Of a stretch of 35,316 bases of DNA, positions 10,030 through 20,018 are shown in pieces. Below the pieces are notes generated by a model, which did no database searches, was not told where the DNA came from, and saw only the letters and a list, made by a program, of their open reading frames with translations. The position numbers and the translations under genes were made by a program. Within the stretch, counting starts at the first letter, position 1; each line of letters begins with the position of its first letter. Source of the stretch: Phoronis australis (lineage: Eukaryota > Phoronida > Phoronidae); contig NMRA01000846.1 in assembly GCA_002633005.1 (NCBI GenBank), forward strand, positions 1 to 35,316, read 5' to 3'.

Positions 10030-11250
10030 AATGCCAAACAAGCAACATTTGGTTATGTTTCCATTGTTTGCAACAAGGACGTCAGCCTTTTGAAAAATGG
10101 AAAAATGACATCTTGGCAATTATTTTTGCACGAAGTAAGAGAGGGATTGCCATAAGTTAAATGCTTGTTTTGCCAGGAATGATACTGAAGAGAAATGGGA
10201 TTACCAAGTGTTTACTAAGAGTTCTTTTCAATCAAAGTAAAGACTTCTGACGTAGAAATGGTAGCATCTAATTTCCAGATACAGAAGCAAAAACAGCTTC
10301 AGGAAAAGACAAGCAAGAATAAATGGGGTTCTATAGCCAACAGTAAGCTAACCTTGATGAAATATCAATAAAAACAACAGCATCAAATCAAGTGTGAAAC
10401 TATGAGAGATAAATTAGCCAAATACATTTCAGTGGACCAGTTTGGGTGAACTAAATAAAGCAAGCTTAATCCGCCCAGTAATTCTTCACTACTCTTGCAC
10501 ACAACATGGCCGACAAGTGAATTTCGATTTTATTAAATCTCACAACAGAAGAGTCTATTACAAGCATGGTTTGCAGCGTGTAGATGTCATAAGACAACAT
10601 TTGTTTAAGTTCCCATTATTTGCATATAAGTGATCAGTCAATGACAAATAAAATAATAACCATTTGGCAATTATTTTGTGCGAAATCAGTGGAGCATTGC
10701 CGTAACTAGATTCACATGGTGGCGAACATACTAGAACTATCCAGAGATATTGTATACATAGGGTCAACAGAAAACTTGTTTTCCCACCAACCCAATCACC
10801 TTGAAAGCAACAATTGTTTCAAGTAAGTTTACTAATTAACACGCAAAGGTGCCCACCCCGCACTCATGTTTGTCCTCTGACCTACGGTAACTTACCCGGT
10901 AATTTCACACAAAAAGAATTGCCAAAATTACAATTTTTTTAGTTTTCAAAGACTGAATATCAATACCTTGCCGCAGATTATCAAAACATTACCAAGTTTT
11001 GCCAATCATGACCTCTTTACAGCACAAACCATCATAGTAAAAGACTAAAGTTTTGAGTGTGGAATTTTCACACGTGTGGTTAAAAAAGTGAATTACTGCA
11101 AGCCACCTAAGCTACAAAAGTAGTTAGCGAAAACTTCAGCAGTTTGGGTAATGGCAATTCTTCACTGATTTCACAAAAAACAATTTCAAGTTGTCATTTT
11201 TCTATTTTTCAAAGACTAAGTCAATACTCGGCTCTTAAACAGAGATGAAG
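10030..11250. repeat. Cluster of four diverged copies of one dispersed repeat, two orientations
   Basis: Blocks at 10045-10170 and 10590-10720 share CAACATTTG, CCATT.TTTGCA and TGGCAATTATTTT...CATTGCC. Blocks at 10890-10985 and 11145-11230 carry the reverse complement (GGCAATTCTTCACTGATTTC, and TTTTTCAAAGACT opposite TTTGAAAAATGGAAAAATGA). The inverted arrangement suggests remains of a foldback or terminal-inverted-repeat element around 10.0-11.25 kb. Confidence 0.55.
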
Positions 11251-11456
11251 ATCCACCGGAGAGCTTTTCACCATACTGTCAAATCGATAAAGACCAAAAG
11301 CATGGGAGAAAACTTCTTGTTCAGTGTGTACTAAAAAAAGTCAACTTCCCGACACATTTAGAAACCCGCAAACTTATATTTTGCCTTTTTTTACCTTTCT
11401 CTAATAACAACGAATCAAGTCGTGAGCCATCTTCTACTCTTAGTTTTTTTACCTAA

Positions 11457-11545
11457 TGATGTCATCACGTGACCTGAATGCCAACCACTGAGGGAAGTGA
11501 ATGCTTTACTTCACGAGCCCACAGCTAGGGTAAAACATGAAAATG
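11457..11545 (+). promoter_or_regulatory. Promoter-like segment: ATF site plus TCACGTGA E-box upstream of a possible start exon
   Basis: TGATGTCA (11457-11464) is immediately followed by the palindromic E-box TCACGTGA (11465-11472), a USF/TFE-type site. About 65-70 bp downstream ATGAAAATGGCGGAGTGG starts at 11537, with a weak donor (ACAA|GTAAAA) at 11565 after about nine codons. Coding exons beginning ATGGCGGA near such elements are common in animal genes. No following exon was found, so this is tentative. Confidence 0.25.
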
Positions 11546-11565
11546 GCGGAGTGGCAAACGACAAG

Positions 11566-12229
11566 TAAAAAGTCGAATGTTTGAGTAAATAAGTTCTTTT
11601 GAAGAGACTGATTTGCGAGCAGTTATATTATTTCTGCAGACAAATGTGATCATCTGACCACAATTTCAACTTGTGCAGGATAATATTTGATGTGCAGTTT
11701 GAGAGTGATATGTATGACTTAATTCTACAATTTCACTGTGTGGACTTCCAATCCTGTTTAAGGGTTACTTTACAAACTAAACTTAACCTAGCTGCAAATA
11801 AAAGAAACTTCTCCGCATGCTCTTTATGAACTCTCACGCACTGCAGACCAAACTTTAACAATATCCTAAACTTTTAAAGTCTTAGTTTTGTTGACAAAAT
11901 TGACAAAATGAAATTTCACTTGTGCACCGTCTTGTGTACTAAATAGGTGAAAAATTAACATAACTTAAACGACTACCAAATGTGACTATTGAAACTGTTC
12001 GCAATTACTGTTGTTTTTAGAACTGACATGTCCTAGCAGAAACGCTGCAATTTTACCCAGTTTGTGAACAGGGTAAACAGGCAAAAGAACCTATCAACGG
12101 AGTACTAGAAAAATATTTGTATCGAGACACAAATTTGTTGGCTGTGAATCTGCCTTAAAGAAAATTTGGTGGATTGATTACCATGAAAAATTATTCATGG
12201 CCAATGTGGTGAACTCAGTCTGTACGTAA
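11566..12229. other. No gene recognised
   Basis: AT-rich sequence downstream of the possible start exon at 11537; no second exon found. Confidence 0.4.
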
Positions 12230-12595
12230 GTCCATTCAAAACACAGCCTAACCTAGAATAACTTGCACTTAAGTGCAACTTACCCCACTTTGAAGTGGAG
12301 CGTCCACACACATATTCGATAACTAGGGTAAGGCAGAAGTTGTCGCTCTGTTCAAGACAATGGACAGCTGATGCGAATACGCAGCTGATATTTACTTCCG
12401 CCTTGCCTCACCTTTGCGACCACACAGCGATTCGAAGTGGCACAATTTACCCTAGAACAAGTAACTCTACCTCGATAAGGTGGGGTAAGTTGTCCCAAGC
12501 AGGGTAAGTTGCACTGGTCTAACTAAAAAGCATCCAGACAGCCTGCAAACCTAGTGCAACACCTCGTTCATGGAGTAAGTTTCTGCGCAGACGGC
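12230..12595. mobile_element. Foldback/MITE-like element, copy B
   Basis: It is collinear with copy A across its length: ACACAGCCTAACCTAGAA, GGTAAGGCAGAAGTTGTCGC, CCACACAGCGATTCGAAG, then GGAGTAAG and GCAGACGG at the right. The ends are more eroded than in copy A. Subterminal inverted repeats (GTGCAACTTACCCC near 12273 and its complement near 12500) remain. The tail of a 126-codon minus-strand ORF (12519-12899) crosses the right end. Confidence 0.75.
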
Positions 12596-13858
12596 ACTGG
12601 TCCCTGTTGTTGGCACCTGCATTGTACTGCATTGACTGGGTACTCACGAGGGTAGTGCAGTGTCGGTGTCTGGCAATAGGGACCACTAATAACATTTTGG
12701 TATTCATGAATCCGTTGGTGGAATTAATTCGTTGTATTTTTCCCGAAACATTTCTGGGATTTCGGAATACATGGGAACAGCACAGGTTCCAAACCTTTCT
12801 CCTCAACGCATGAAATGACTTCTCATTAAACTCCTGATTAATCACAAAACCCACGACAAGAAAATTATTGTAAACAGAATAATCAAAGAGAAATGCCATC
12901 TCTGTAAAACTAGAAATTGATTAAATGCATCTGAGTTGTTTGAGGAAAGCATAGCATTAAAGGTTAAACGATGAAGACACACTTTTATCATCATGATTCA
13001 GGAAACGTGATGTCAAAAGAAAAAAAAATAAGTGCGTCAAACTGGTTGGGCAGACTGGTTCGTGACAGACGTGGAGACTTTGGACCAAAGTTTGTGAAAG
13101 GAGAACCTATAGGGACTTGAAGAGGCTGGCAAAACAACAAGGGTGGAGAAAATGAAGACGAAACATGCCAACAGGAAAACGAAAAAATTGACAAGAGCCG
13201 AAGTAGTGACATACAGAACTATGGACTGAAATGTTCTTCGAATTAGTGATCTTCCCTCACAGACCGCGCGGGCGTTCTATTCTCACAAACACAATCTTTT
13301 GATTTGATATAATTTTCTTACACACCCCAATCATCTTCCCACACGCGCTTTTTCTCGTGACTTTAGGAACTTTTTACGAACACCATTCCTCTGTTGTGAA
13401 GAAATGTTTCTATTTTTAAAAAGAAGGTTTGCATTAGAACTGGGTATTGCGTGATCTCTCAGTTTCAGAAAAAAACATGTTCAGTCATGCACTGACTTTC
13501 AACAAACAAGTGACGCCATTTAGCCCTATGACTGACAATTAACCCTGAACGAACAGTTCGGATCACAGGATACTGACGAAAAACAAATTTATAAAAAATA
13601 TGAATTCTCTCACAAGTGCAAAAGGTTTAAGATTCTGTTTTGCCACCCACCAGCATTCTAACAGATAGGGGAATTATCGTACTTAAGTTACAGAAGTCTA
13701 CACTCCAACTTAAAGTACGTAATCACAGGGTATTAAAAATTCCCCAACTTAGTATTCATAACTGGTATCACACCATTCTCTGTTTGTTCCTTGTTTTCGA
13801 ATCATACTTTCATCACAGCATTTAATTTTTTGGTTACAAATCGAATAAAACCAACTAT

Positions 13859-13860
<2 letters not shown>
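12596..13860. other. No gene recognised; unassigned minus-strand ORF
   Basis: A minus-strand frame from ATG 12899 (MAFLFDYSVYNNFLVVGFVI, then NQEFNEKSFHALRRKVWNLC) is 126 codons but ends inside the foldback copy B, so I do not call it a gene. The rest is AT-rich. Confidence 0.35.

Positions 13861-13909
<49 letters not shown>
13861..13909. repeat. (AAT)16 microsatellite
   Basis: Uninterrupted AAT repeat of about 49 bp, directly at the 3' end of the LINE tail on the minus strand. Confidence 0.97.
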
Positions 13910-13914
<5 letters not shown>

Positions 13915-14110
13915 TTTTATTTAAAGAGGATAAAAATACAATAAATGTAAAACATGCTTAAGCCAAAGGCTAATATCCAGCATGGTCCTCTTATGTAATT
14001 CAATGGTGTCACTACACTTTTGCTGGCTCATTTTATTTACATAAACAATTGCTGTACAGGCTGTTACTAGTATGTGCACAGCAAGAGCGCTTATCTGCGC
14101 CTACAAGAGG
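13861..14110 (-). mobile_element. 3' end of a second LINE (CR1/L2-like tail)
   Basis: On the minus strand the sequence reads GAGGACCATGCTGGATATTA, TTTGTATTTTTATCCTCTTT, AATAAAATTTTT and then (TTA)16. A 3' UTR of this style ending in AATAAA plus a trinucleotide tail is typical of CR1/L2-type LINEs. No reverse transcriptase motifs were found upstream; a 100-codon frame at 14125-14427 has no start ATG and does not look like a LINE C-terminus. Confidence 0.6.
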
Positions 14111-14699
14111 TACAGTTCATGTGGCTACACGATGTAAGCCTGGAGTGTGTGACACCCACAAGCATTGTAACTTTCAAACGCATCATCTGTAGACATTTTC
14201 ATAGAGTGCAAATATTCATGAGATCTACGGTCATGAGGGAAACTATGTAACTCATGGACTTTTTTGCGTGCATTATCACATGACAGGAACTGAACAAAGC
14301 TTACTTCAGATGGCAACATTTTATTTTTTGCCAACTCCATATGTGTCTTGTCTGTTGGCGCCATTATTTCACTGACATGTGATTCAGATATGTCTTGTAA
14401 AGAAAATGATGTGCAAGAATCCACCACTAACCCTTTCCTATTACAGCACTATGGTAAAATTATCCAGTTTGGAATAGTCTTTATAATTTGGGGTAGTCTA
14501 CAGAATTTGGGACAGGCTCTAGAATTTATTGGAACAAGGGCAATTTTGCCATTCACTGTACTTCTCCAATTTCAGAAAAAAGTGTTTTCAGTCTACAGAT
14601 TGGGTAATTCCACATTCTTTAGGGTGATTGTTGAATTTGGGACTGTCCATATTGCCAATGTCTAGAATTTGGGACAAGCTCTGGCCTTGAACAAAACCT

Positions 14700-14705
14700 T
14701 TTATT
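14700..14705 (-). promoter_or_regulatory. AATAAA polyadenylation signal candidate
   Basis: TTTATT on the + strand, read as AATAAA on the minus strand, 87 bases downstream of the candidate stop at 14792. AATAAA is common by chance in AT-rich DNA, so it only supports the exon call weakly. Confidence 0.2.
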
Positions 14706-14791
14706 TTTCACTGTCCCAAACTAGAGACTTTACCACAGTGCCAGAATTGTATGATGGTACAATGTTATACATCTCAGAAACTGGCAATCGC

Positions 14792-14866
14792 TTATGAATG
14801 GTTGCATGTCAAACCCTGTTCGCATGGACATTTATGCAAGAACGCCATGATCCATGTCAATTTGTT
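14792..14866 (-). CDS. Candidate terminal exon with CPC..GL.C motif (prokineticin/colipase-fold-like?)
   Basis: A pyrimidine-rich acceptor (GTTTGTCGACCTTCACATAG) precedes 24 open codons and a TAA: NKLTWIMAFLHKCPCEQGL, then TCNHS. The H-x-CPC-x2-GL-x-C motif and its position about 11 residues into a last exon recall prokineticin and astakine-type peptides (my reading of those families). An AATAAA on the minus strand follows 87 bases after the stop. Against this, I could not find the expected middle exon with the CC pair, and 24 codons is short. In phase 1 the exon would instead read EQIDMDHGVLA and stop. It may belong with the signal-peptide exon at 17269-17380. Confidence 0.22.
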   Translation of the reverse strand, partial: NKLTWIMAFLHKCPCEQGLTCNHS

Positions 14867-15104
14867 CTATGTGAAGGTCGACAAACAAATGCAGCATTAC
14901 ATTGTTGGTGTAGTTGAATTCAGCACTTGCAAATTACATGGAGTGACTAGAAAGAGCCCTGATATTGACAAATTAAATATAACAAGTGCTACTTAATGGC
15001 TCATTTGTTGAATGAAACAAAGACACTCTAGGTGGCCCATATATCAGGAGAGTGTCATAAAACTGGATAACCAGGTATGGGCAACGAAACCGGTAATTAT
15101 TTAC

Positions 15105-15166
15105 CTGTTTTGCCTATTACAGTATGACATTCACAATTTAATCTGCAGTGTTGCCATAAGCACCCA
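15105..15166 (-). CDS. Candidate cysteine-rich 62-bp exon
   Basis: Acceptor TGTATTCCAG|T and donor ACAG|GTAAAT bound one open frame: GCLWQHCRLNCECHTVIGKT. Four cysteines in 20 residues with a C-x3-C-x-C core resemble a partial EGF/laminin-EGF-type module. Phase 2 in, phase 1 out. It lies between the signal-peptide exon (17269-17380) and the candidate last exon (14792-14866) on the same strand, but the phases do not chain without another exon. It could be chance. Confidence 0.2.
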
Positions 15167-15610
15167 CTGGAATACATTACATGTAACTTTTAACTGCAAT
15201 ATATGCTCATTTTACAGAAAGTCATAACTTGATGAAACACAGACTCTCATTATTATTGATGTCTCTTCATGTAAAATTCAACAGCCAACATTGTCAGTGT
15301 CGGACTGATAGCCAACACATAATATCCAGTCGTTACAATACACCAATCCCTATACAAAAGACGTGACAACACCAGTTAATATTTCGCTCTGCTCACATAG
15401 TTTTTGTCAACGAACAACGGCAAATCAATACCATTAACCAGGATACCTATTATTAGAATTACGTAGATTAGCTTGAGTTTCAAAAACCAATTCTTGACGT
15501 GTTGATTTTAGAGAGGTGGCACTGATACTCAAAATGACTTACAACACAAGAGTTGTTGATATATCTTGAAATCCCTGAGTGAGAGGCTAATGCCCATAAT
15601 TTCTTTTGGC

Positions 15611-15756
15611 CATTACTCTGAAGCGTGCAATAAACTATTCCAATGACTATCATGTGGAGCAAAAAGTCTAAAAACACTAACTGCATTACTCCGAAGCGTG
15701 CAAGAAACTATTCCAATGACTATCATGTGGAGCAAAAAGTCTAAAAACACTAACTG
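15611..15756. repeat. 73-bp tandem duplication, two near-identical copies
   Basis: 15611-15683 and 15684-15756 differ at about two positions (CTCTG/CTCCG and CAATAAAC/CAAGAAAC). The near identity marks a recent duplication compared with the other, older repeats here. Confidence 0.95.
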
Positions 15757-16511
15757 CTTACTTGAACCATTTTTCAGTGTACTGGGGACCACTGGAGAAA
15801 ACGTTCAATCCCGAATCTGTGGTTCCTTCAACTATCATCAATGAGCAACCTACACTTCTGGATCACCTGACACATGATTACAGCAGCAGTGCTCGACACA
15901 GGTGAAGGCGACCATTCCAATAATACCAGTGGCGTAAAGTGTCTACTCGTCTTTTAGTTTTAACTCTGTATTGTTCAGCGTTAACTCATTTATGTCGAGC
16001 CCTGCATAACGATTTAAAATTTTACTAAAAGTCAGTTTTAACACTTGATAGTGATGAGAATCAGATCAGTTCTACTACAACATTGGTGCAAGTACTGTAT
16101 GAATGTCAATATGGTAGGTTTTTGCTCTAATTTATAATTTTCGACAGAACTGTCTTAGACTATATTGCATGATTTAATAGGCAGCATCTAAATAGATGTT
16201 CAAAATGTATGATTTAACAGCTAGTAACATTTAGCTGAAATTCACAAAGATAAATTAATTTCAGGGAACACGTGCAGGTATCGAAGTGTCAATGAGCACC
16301 AATTTTCTAAACCAGCCTGGCAACCGACCAATTGTTTAATTGCAGCACAAGTAATCACTGTTTGATACTAAGCTAGCCAGAAGCTACTGACTTGTGTTGG
16401 TTCGTTGTCTCTCATTGACAGTCATGTTCAAGTTTGTCCAGCTGATAACCCTGCAGCTTTCTTACATTCTCTGATTCTACGAAACTGTGTAATAGTCGGA
16501 TAGACAGTACC

Positions 16512-16581
16512 TGACTTGAGAACCAGTTACTCCCATAGAAAAACACTTGTTATTCATATGGAGTAACTGGTTCTCAAATCA
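16512..16581. ncRNA. microRNA-precursor-like hairpin
   Basis: TTGAGAACCAGTTACTCC (16516-16533) pairs perfectly with GGAGTAACTGGTTCTCAA (16560-16577). The stem extends by TGA/TCA across one mismatch and by CAT/ATG inside a one-base bulge, giving about 24 pairs and a loop of about 20 nt in a 70-nt hairpin. These dimensions fit a pre-miRNA. A further pair of arms (AATAGTCGGATAG at 16491-16503 and CTATTCGACTATT at 16601-16613) lies outside. That outer pair could be a lower primary stem or the ends of a small foldback transposon. I do not recognise a known mature sequence. Confidence 0.35.
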
Positions 16582-17268
16582 CTTTTAACGAAGGACCCAC
16601 CTATTCGACTATTATTGGAAACTGAATTTTTACCAGAAAATGGGTGGTCGTAATGAGGTCAATTGTCCAAATTTGGCGGCTGAGGTCTACTGCACTCCCA
16701 AGTTTAAAAAAATTTAAAATGCTGGATTTAGATGTCATTTTTGAAAACAAATTGAAATTTTAAATATAAAATTTTAGAATAATCCAATGAATTTCTTAAA
16801 GCGAAATATGAGAATTTTCTAGCAAAATCTTGCAAGTAGTGTTCGAAATGCCTACATTACCGTAATGGGTCTACATGTATGCTCATCAATAGACCTTATT
16901 CAAAATTAAATACTGATGTGGGAAATCTGACTTATACTGCAAAAATACAAACTAAAAATATAGCCAACTATGAATTCTAGTTTGCCGCAGTATCAATTGT
17001 GTTCCATTTCATACCACTAGTAATCACTGCCCATACTGATACTTAGCATAAGCTGAGATTTTTCTCACCTTGACTTTGTAAACATTGTTACGCTTCAATG
17101 ATTTGACAGTTTAAATTTTAGAATAGTAATTTGACAGTTCGACATAGCGAGAAAGCACACGATGGTTTTCTGAAAGCTATATTTTCACGTTTTGTTGAGA
17201 AACTAACGAATATTGCAGGACATCATAGAAGACAAAAATATTGCTCAACACACACGATGTGAACTTAC

Positions 17269-17380
17269 CGAAGTTGCCCGCCAGCGGAACGTCGAGCCTA
17301 TTTTCCGCTGCCTTTCCGAAACTATTTGTGAAGGCAAAGAGACAAAACAACACGACATAATACCTCCCATGTAACGGCAT
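17269..17380 (-). CDS. First coding exon of an unidentified secreted or membrane protein
   Basis: ATG at 17380-17378 opens MPLHGRYYVVLFCLFAFTNS, a textbook signal peptide: a short charged start, a hydrophobic core from Tyr7 to Phe17, then small/polar residues. FGKAAENRLDVPLAGNF follows. The frame reaches CTTCG|GTAAGTTC at 17269, a near-perfect splice donor, leaving phase 1. Base composition is more GC-rich than the flanks. Open reading past the donor lasts only about 30 more codons. Downstream exons should lie below 17268; a possible terminal exon is at 14792-14866. I do not recognise the family. Confidence 0.5.
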
Positions 17381-17399
17381 TTTAAATACGTTCGATAAA

Positions 17400-19913
17400 C
17401 TAACTTAAACTTCCCATAGTGAAAATAAAGATCATGAACCGTCAACCATTTTTGACGTTCACCACAGATTCCAAGCACACAGAAACATATCTTATCGCCG
17501 GAAGTTTTCAATACTGTTGGCGGGTGGATATAAAATCAGGAATACGAGGTTCGCGAATACGGAATGTTCTCTTCGAGTCACGCTCTTGGCGTCATTTGGC
17601 AGCGACCCTTAGTCGGTCGACAGAAATAAAGTTATCAATGCAACTTAAATAAGAAACCCAAGATTAATGTCGGAATGTCAGGCCTTTGGAAATTTTTCCA
17701 TTCTCTGCACTTCCAAATGTTGATTTGATTTGTTACCGATGGCTTGTTTTTTTATTTGAAAACGCACCACTTGACCCTGAAGAAGCCAATATCTGACCAA
17801 AGATATCTAAACAAGCATGCACGAAATCAAGATAATGTAGGCGGTCTAGTACACATTGTACCATACGTACGCAGGTCCAGCGTTCAGGTGGACCTAAAAC
17901 CAACTCGCTGATGAGCTAGGAGACCCGGTCGCGACTAAGGGTCCGACTAGGAGTTGTGTCTCAGTGTTAAAAATTAACTTTTGAGCTGGGAACATAGTTT
18001 ATATTATTAAAGCTTCAAATGAGTATCCAAGACTGTCATTTCGGCAGCCGTGATTTCGACGGGAAATTTAAATCCTGCAATTAAGTGCGTTATCGTATAA
18101 CAACATTAATTTTTTAAAGTTTGAAATCATGTGCCTTTCACGTGCTCTGTTAACCTTAAAAATTGAAAAACGGAACTGTTAATTTTTTTATGCTCCACTT
18201 GATGATAGAACCAGATGCGACGCTTTATTTTTAATACCTGTTTGTGGCAGCTTGGCAAACTGAAGGTGACAAGGTTTAGATTAATCCGCATTTCATTATG
18301 CCAGAGGTAATGAGAAACTCATGCAAGCAGTCAGACTGCATTTTATCATATTAAATTTAGAACACTAAGGAAGGTAGGAAAATAGACAGGTTATACAATC
18401 TAGCCCAACCATCGGATTTGGCCGAATTCATCTGATTTCTGTTTATATTTTATCAAATTTAATAAAAAGCTATAGTTTTAAAGAAAAATCTCCACAACTA
18501 GAAAACGACGGTTCGAATATAGTAGTCAAATTTTGTACTTTGCGTTTCAGGTGGGACCTCAGGACTCTTTAAGAGATCGGTCTGAGATTCAATGTTTCGA
18601 TGCTGGCCAACTTAATGAATTTTTTATAGGGTTACACATAAGCGAGCATGCACTTCATAATCCTGAAAAAGATTCGTTTACCCATCCACGAAATCTTTGA
18701 CTGCCGAATTTGGATACGCCCCGATGGATGGATTGAAAGGTTGCCAGTGCCATATTGTCCTCTGGCTGGTTTGTTTTTTGATGAAATGTTCAAATTTGGT
18801 TAATTAAATATTCATTTAGAATAACCCTACCGAAGTATATGTACGTTTGTTTGATGTGCCTGTAATTTCTTACTTAGAGATAACCAGCATCGGCATTCAT
18901 TTTGCGGATATCACTAATGCTTGTATGTAATGCCATGCCGTGACGTCAGAACGCCTACCTTAAGTGCCGAAGTTAATTATAACCCAGGATAAAGAGTTGG
19001 TGTCTATAAGTATACTGCAATAACTTTATCGATTTTACAGTCGAACTTGGTCGGCGCAAAAGATCTCCAATGGAATGATAAAAAGTTAAAAATAAAATAT
19101 TCACTTGCATATTTAAAATCGCCATCCAAATTTGCATTACTCTTATAACTCTAACAATTTTAAATAACCCTCAACGTGTGTCTCGGTGAGAGACAAATTA
19201 ATTGCTTGTAGGACCAAGCGATTGTCTTTCGTGACGTAAACATGTTGCACTAAGTTTTAAATATTATTATCTCCATCTGCCTGTCACGGTATCTTTATTA
19301 CTGACATCACGTTACGCTTTGGTTTCTTTCATACATAATATACTGAAATTTCCCATCTGAAAATTACCTAAAGCACAATCAAATCCTTTAAAAATAATTC
19401 AGTTGTATTTTGAAGCACTACACTCAGTGTCCTTTTAATATGTCTGATGTTTCGTTTGAACTACCCATGGATTTTCCTTGAATTAACCAAGTTTTTCTGG
19501 AACCTCATACGTGTCGTATTAAAGCGCATTTTACACACGTGGGTAAGACACGTGTTAAAACAGTGAACTGTTGACTAATTATACGACAGTCAATAACCGA
19601 TATTTTCCACACCTCTACTGAGCTTTCATGATGAGTAAATGAAATACCTGGAATTCAACTCGTTGAACAAACGCCTATAATGTTCTTTAATTACTCTAGG
19701 CATACCTAGGTTGTCAGGTGTATTACTTGTGGGTGAAATGTTAATAACCGTGACGGGTGTGGAAAAGATTCCATGGCCGCGCCTCTAAATTCCAACGACG
19801 ATGTCATCCAGTTCTGGATAGCGGTACAAATCCCCACCGTCACGCGCCCAACTGAAGGCCAGCCCGGTAACCAAACTCCCTGACACCCCGGGACCCTGAT
19901 ACAAGGCCAACAG
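17400..19913. other. No gene recognised; upstream region of the signal-peptide exon
   Basis: The 17420-17650 stretch is CpG-richer and is open on + for 77 codons (GTG-initiated), opposite the 5' flank of the exon at 17380. It may be promoter sequence. From 17660 to 19770 I see only AT-rich sequence; two CACGTG cores 13 bp apart (about 19537 and 19550) are the one motif noted. Confidence 0.35.
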
Positions 19914-19965
19914 TGGCACGATATATTTCAAAATGCGAGTTTTCACTTTACCATATATCGTGCCA
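19914..19965. repeat. Perfect 13-bp inverted repeat (hairpin)
   Basis: TGGCACGATATAT at 19914-19926 and ATATATCGTGCCA at 19953-19965, loop of 26 nt. It lies in a GC-rich island (19770-20000) just left of the inverted-repeat element at 20019. Confidence 0.85.
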
Positions 19966-20018
19966 TAAATATCAACCCCGGGTTGCGGTCAGTGGGTCAT
20001 TAATGAGACTCGTTCCAG

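Noticed and set aside
12519-12899. 126-codon minus-strand ORF
   Set aside because: Runs into the foldback repeat and has no recognisable domain; kept only as a remark.
14125-14427. 100-codon minus-strand ORF next to the LINE tail
   Set aside because: No ATG start and no LINE C-terminal motif; the upstream acceptor lacks a pyrimidine tract.
16026-16110. Minus-strand QCCSRTDLILITIKC, with CC-x11-C spacing as in prokineticins
   Set aside because: No cysteine at the expected place before the CC, a stop straight after and no usable donor; judged chance.
16626-16668. Minus-strand segment with matching phases (1 in, 0 out) between the signal-peptide exon and the CPC exon
   Set aside because: It reads VDLSRQIWTIDLITTTHFL with no cysteine and a poor acceptor; phase agreement alone is weak evidence.
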